64,000 nucleotides of DNA, from assembly GCA_001600415.1 (NCBI GenBank), contig BCJX01000003.1:2666761-2730760 (forward strand), in the 5' to 3' direction. The number at the start of each line of letters is the position of its first letter. Position 1 is the first letter of the stretch. Shown here piece by piece: positions 59,258 through 64,000 of the stretch. Source of the DNA: Pascua guehoae (lineage: Eukaryota; Basidiomycota; Tremellomycetes; Trichosporonales; Trichosporonaceae). The notes beneath the pieces are model-generated. The model saw nothing but the letters and a program-made list of their open reading frames with translations. It made no database searches and was not told the origin of the DNA. The translations under genes were made by a program, and so were the position numbers.

Positions 59258-62166
59258 ATGGAGGCCCCGTTGTCGTCGTGTGATGACTCGAAGTGAGTGT
59301 ATTGGTCATCGTCGTCGATCCGAGGGTTGTGTTTGATCTTCCTTCCTTGGGTGGCAAATGCTGATGTGATAGTGTACAAGGTGCGGCTGTGGTGGCTGTT
59401 GCTGCTGCACCGTCGGACGCGCTGTCTGCTTCGTCTTCAGCATCGGCTGCCAGTGAGGGTGATGCCTCGTTGACGCGCTCGAACGAGGACGAGTCGAGCG
59501 AGTCTGGTGCTGAGGAAGAAGATGAGCTTGAGGCCGAGGTTGAGGCCACGCCCAAGGTCGATGCTAAGGTCGACGACAAGCCCAAGGAGCGTCCCGACCC
59601 TCCTTCTAACAAGTCGACTGGTATCCAGCTGCGTACGCGCTCGTTACCCAAGTTAAACGTCAAGCACCGCAAGCGTGTGTCGACTTCGTCGAAAGCAGAC
59701 GTGTCGTCCCCCGTCATTGGGGAGAAGAAGGATGAGGAAGGTACGTGTGATGATGTGATCTCCCATCCTATGTGTCGACTTCTGCTAACGTTTTGTAGTT
59801 GTCATTGTTGACTTGTCGACCGACGTTCCCAAGTTGGGTGTTGAGGAGGCCAAAAATGGTAAGTTTGTGGAGTTGTCTGATTTTCAAGTAATCTCGATTG
59901 ATATTTATTGAGTTTTTTTTGCTGAAGTTTGAGAAGGGGAGGATGTTGATGTGGTTCCTCCCAGTGTTGTTGATCTTGGGGGTGGTGCAATTGGTCCTGA
60001 GGAAGTTCCAGCAGGTTTTGTTCGGTTCTCGTCGACACCCACGAAGGAGCAAGCATTGGCCCAGATTTCGTTGTTTCGGCATCTGATCGAGGATAATGAG
60101 TGCATTATTGACGCCGAAGATGCCGATGGCTCGCGTAAGAGCAAGAAGTCCCTGGAGCGCAGCTCAGGCAAGGCCAAGGCCAAGGAGCCCAGCTCCTCGA
60201 AGAAGAAGTCCATTGAGCACGGCTCCGGCAAGAAGAAGGCTTGTGAGCCTTGCGAGCGTACCCCCGAGGTCCCATCGTCCAGCAAGTCCAAGTCCCGCAG
60301 GGGCAAGGACAAGAAGAAGAAATCGCGCGACAGTGACAAATCTCGATCGATTCCTGTCGAGAAGTGCGATGAGCATGCTGCCCCTTCCTCGCCCCTCAAG
60401 GATAAGGAGAAGGTTAAGGTCAAGGTCGAAAACGAGGCCTATGTTCCCGGTTCATCGTCCGAGTTGGCTGAATCTGAGTCAGAGGAGAGTGATGAGTTGG
60501 AGGACAAGGTTGTGGAGGTCAATCCCTTCGACGTTCGTGCAGAGAAGGTTGAGGTGAAGCACCTTGTTACTGGTGTGCCACTCTTCATCGACCCCGCCCT
60601 CATGGATGTGTACCGCATGCTCCAGGTGTACCACCAGTCCCGTGACGACAAGAACAAGTCAAGTGTGGTTGTAAGTTTTGTTGTTGGATATCGATTGATA
60701 TCTATTGATGTTTCCTTTTTGCTGATTGGTTTTCAGGCCAAGTTTAAGGCGGCTCTGAAACAGCTGGGGCATGCGACACCTGCGAGCTTCAATTTGTCGC
60801 CCTGTGGTCATTGCGATCGTAGCAGTTGGCAGTGTGTTCAGGGCAAGTTCAACTGTATTACTTGCACTGCCAGCGGTACTCCATGTAACCGCAACACGAA
60901 GCTCCAGAAAGCCGAGGACGATGCCGCCCATGGCCTCAACTACACGTATATGACTAGCATGGGGAACCTTGCCAACTTCATCAACGACGTCTGTCGTTTC
61001 CCGTTCGACGATGCTCTCATGCGTCGTCTTATTGCTTGTCTCGACCCCCTCGCCAACCACCTCGAGATTGGCAAGAAGACGGTGACGACTGCAGGCATCA
61101 AGTTCCTTAAGCAGAAGATCAATTGTCCGCAGCTGGTCCGTGACTGTAAGTCATTTGTCGATCGATATCGTTTGGTATTTTATTGTTGACTCCGAGACGC
61201 CTTTAGCAAGGCTCCTCCTCTGCACCGTGGTGCGGACCTCCTCATGGCCCAGCACGCGCGCGATTCGGCCATGGCAACATATGGCCAGCTGCTTACTGGC
61301 CCATCCAGCTCTCCTCTCGCGGGTCCATCGTCGGTGGGCTCCCTCACGTGGCCTGGTGGTGGTTCGCCGTACACCCTCCTTCTTGGTGCTGGCCCCGGCC
61401 CGGCGCAGCAGCAGGTGGAGGCGTCGACTCCCTCGCGCAACGACGCACGCGAGCATAAGAAGAAGCGCAAGCATGATGCTGCAGGCTCGTCCAAGCGCTC
61501 GAAGTGCCGTTGTGGCAGTTTTTCCCTACCGACAAGGCTGGGCTGTTGCTCTGAGAGGTACTTGGCCTTCTACCTGTTGTCCTGCCTGGCTTACCTACTA
61601 GTCCCCACAGGCCCCAACACCGACTATGCCGGGCCCCTTTACCTTTCGCGTCGATAGAGAGTGGGCCCCAGAAGCGGTTTTCGCTGGCCAACCTCGGGCC
61701 CCTCTGCATCCCGATACAGATCGACGGCAGGCCCCATGTGCAGCGCGAAAAGTTGCGTGCCTGTCTCCGTTGCACTTTGGCGTTGAGCAGAGTCGGACCC
61801 CTTGTCCCTCTCCGCTAACCGATAGTGGGCTCCGTGCGCTGTACTCGCCGACTAGAGTTGGGCTCCTTGCTCCTCGCCGTTGACCTACAACAGGCTCCAC
61901 ACGTGGTGGTCGCCGACTCACGTTGGACCCCTCGTCCCTCGCCGCTAACCGATAGCGGGCTCCGTGTGCTGTACTTGCTGACTAGAGTCAGGCTCCAAGG
62001 GAATGATGCATGAACGACATGAAACTCCGATGTCGCTTCTAGTTATTACTATGGATAGCCTAGTGAACCTAAACTTCGACGCTAGGAGATTAGCAGAGAG
62101 GGCGAGAAATTACCACCACACCATCGTGCCCGTTCCGATGAAGACTCCTCGTCCGAGGACCAGTAG
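59258..62166 (+). CDS. Multi-intron gene antisense within chromovirus 2; Lys-rich protein with six-Cys cluster
   Basis: Exons 59258-59292, 59373-59740, 59799-59858, 59934-60670, 60737-61145 and 61197 onward keep phase through five introns of 51-80 nt. Taking out the LTR at 61511-62120 with its 4-bp duplication returns the frame to a stop at 62164-62166, about 654 codons in all. The product has an acidic Ser/Glu N-third, a Lys/Ser-rich middle (KSKSRRGKDKKKKSRD), an acidic patch, then a cluster near residues 422-450 with spacing C-x2-C-x6-C-x6-C-x2-C-x6-C, the spacing of Zn2Cys6 domains. It then has a helical region, a Gly/Pro/Ala stretch and a short basic-acidic tail. A CT-rich promoter-like tract (about 59110-59220) precedes the start. 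As it stands, the inserted LTR replaces the last 13 codons and translation would stop at 61655-61657. Function unknown; a Gag-like or DNA-binding role is speculation. Confidence 0.75.
61511..62120. mobile_element. LTR-like element inserted in the antisense gene
   Basis: 610 bp, TGTGGCAGTTTTTCCC...TTACCACCACA, same family as 37257-38326 but with fewer internal repeat units. Flanks are CCGT (61507-61510) and CCAT (62121-62124), a 4-bp duplication with one G-to-A change. It disrupts the last codons of the gene at 59258. Confidence 0.85.
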
Positions 62167-62323
62167 GGCATCACTGTGTAGCCCTAGTGTTTCGTTTTGT
62201 TGATTGTCTTGTGTGTATCGAGTGTTGAGTCTGTGTCTGTACATAGATATCGATCGAGAAAAGAGGCCTAAGATTGCCTCGCATGTGGTCCCTCTGTAAC
62301 TAGACCCATGCATCATATGACAG
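62167..62323. other. Gap between antisense gene and chromodomain
   Basis: 157 bp separating two convergent frames; it contains an ATATCGATCGA motif at about 62248-62258. Confidence 0.6.
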
Positions 62324-64000
62324 CTACTGAGGTCTGCCGTCTGGCTTACAAGGGTATTTAGAGTGGAATGCTTCTAAACATTCCTCCGCATTGGAGAGGG
62401 CCTCATATGTTTGCCATGTGTTCTTGTGGGGATCGTCGTATCCGTACCACTTGACAAGGTATTTGACTTGTTTGCTGACCTGTTTGGAGTTGAGGATCTC
62501 TTCGACTTCCCATTCTTCTTCGCCCTCCACCTGGATGGCTTTAGGTTTCTCCATTTTTCGGCCGGGGATCTGGTTTGGGTAGTAAAGTTCGAGTTTCTCA
62601 ACCTTGAATACGTTGTGGATACACGACGATCAGGGCAGGTCCAGTTTGAACGAGTGGGATGAGACCTGCCTAATGATGGTGAATGGGCCAATGTATTTAG
62701 GTTGTAACTTCGCTGATCAGCCTTTCTTTGGTGGATAGTCCTTGATTTTGACCCATAATTTGTCGCCTACTTTGAAATCGGGAGCGATTAAGTGGCGTTT
62801 GTTGTAGAACTTGGCTTGACTTGCTTGAGCTCTCTTCAAATATCGATCGATATCTGATGAGATTTTGTGGATGTTGTCAAGGTGGTCCTTGCCTGGTCCC
62901 TGTATGTCGTCTGGGAGTTCGAGGAAAGAGCCCCTTGGGTGGTAGCCAGGGATGGCGTAGAAGGGGGACACTCCTGTAGACGAGTGGATGGCGTCGTTGT
63001 AGGCGAATTCCGCAAACGGAAGGAGATCTGCCCAGTTATCCTGGTTGTAGCTGATGAACATATGCAGGAATTGTTCTAAAATTTGATTGATGACTTTGGT
63101 TTGCCCGTCCATTTGTGGGCTGTATGCCGTTGAATATGCCATCGCGATCATGAGTTGTTTGGAGACGTTCCTCCAGACTTTGGCTGTGAAAAATGGGGCC
63201 TCTGTCACAGACTATGTCCTCAGGAATGCCTTCTTCACAGATGACGGTGCGAGTGAAGAATTCTGAGAATTCGTCTGAGGTCATGGAGGTGTGGCAAGCC
63301 CTAAATTTGGCTTTGTGCGTCGACAAACTGTAACAAAAGATGGCATCAAACCCCTTTGATTTAGGGAGGTGAACAATGAAATCCATCGAAATCGATGCCC
63401 ATGGTCGAGATGGAATTGGCAGTGATTTGAGGAGCCCATATGGCTTATGCTTGCGCGACTTGTTGCGACTGCAGATGTCGCAAGTCTTAACGTACTCGTA
63501 GACATAGTTGCGCATGCCTGGCCATAGAAAGGTGCATTGAATGAGCTCCAGGGTTTTAAGACGTCCTTGGTGTCCGGCAAGTTTGCTATCATGGTGGTCG
63601 TGCATGACTTGTAGACACACTTCGCCTTCTGGGACGTAGATTAGGTCGTGCTTGCAAAGAATGCCCCATTTGTCGATGCGATATCGATTGATATCTTCTG
63701 TGGTCCTTTGAGCGGGGTTCGCAAGTTGGTTTTTGATGTCCTTGCAAAAAGAATCCTTGGTTTGCACTTCTAGAAGCTTGCCGAAGTACGAGTTGGGGAG
63801 GTATTGGATTTTGCCGTGTTGAGCAAACAGTATCTGTTTGTAGTTGACTTGACGATCCTCCTCTGTGAGTTCGTAGTTGGGGCATCTAGATAAGGTGTCG
63901 GGTTTTGTGGATTGTTTTCCAGACCTGTACTCGATGTTGTAGTCGAAGTTGGAGAGTACTTCCATCCATTGAGCGTGACGGCGAGTGAGTTGCCATTTGG
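62324..64000 (-). pseudogene. Decayed pol 3' half of chromovirus 2: RNase H end, integrase, chromodomain (runs off the window)
   Basis: From the window edge on the minus strand: the RNase H end (EVLSNFDYNIEYRSGKQS, DTLSRCP), an HHCC zinc domain (about 63.40-63.60 kb, H-x-H…CDICSRN), integrase Asp1 (SMDFIVHLP) and Asp2 (VCDRGPIF), a frameshift between 63036 and 63208, then YSPQMDGQTKVINQ where the catalytic Glu is Lys, a stop at 62717-62719, and a chromodomain (VKYLVKWYGYDDPHKNTW; about 62400-62500). The chromodomain stop lies only 158 bp from the end of the antisense gene. Ty3/Gypsy chromovirus, inactive as it stands. Confidence 0.9.

Overview
The window comes from a basidiomycete yeast, most likely a Trichosporonales species (Cutaneotrichosporon/Trichosporon group). 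Its genes are GC-rich and split by many short GT-AG introns (about 40-550 nt). The gene at 27117-28169 closely resembles the salicylate decarboxylase of Trichosporon moniliiforme as I remember that protein. No database search was possible, so every name rests on motifs and remembered family features.

1-20 kb holds single-copy housekeeping genes: dephospho-CoA kinase, dihydroorotase (URA4), a small unknown MG-start protein, a Hal3/Cab3-type phosphopantothenoylcysteine decarboxylase-like protein, a fatty-acid elongase, the GPI-remodelling protein PER1, a membrane phosphodiesterase/nucleotide pyrophosphatase, a COA8-like mitochondrial protein and the COMPASS subunit SWD2. Several introns carry tandem repeats.

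20-36 kb holds an apparent aromatic-acid gene group: a Zn2Cys6 regulator, a FAD salicylate-hydroxylase-like enzyme divergent from the salicylate decarboxylase, and a DAL5-type anion/carboxylate transporter. A secreted DUF1996 protein follows.

37-64 kb has no recognisable host gene. It is a nested pile of LTR retroelements and solo LTRs, most with exact 4- or 5-bp target-site duplications, plus one apparently intact Tc1 element with near-perfect inverted repeats. Two Ty3/Gypsy chromoviruses lie on the minus strand and a gag-type element lies on the plus strand. Most are decayed by TGA stops and C-to-T-type changes. Two points stand out. First, a multi-intron gene lies antisense inside the second chromovirus, between its chromodomain and its polypurine tract/3' LTR. 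Second, a DEDDh-type exonuclease domain lies in frame upstream of the first chromovirus's reverse transcriptase. The density of nested chromoviruses suggests pericentromeric or centromeric chromatin.
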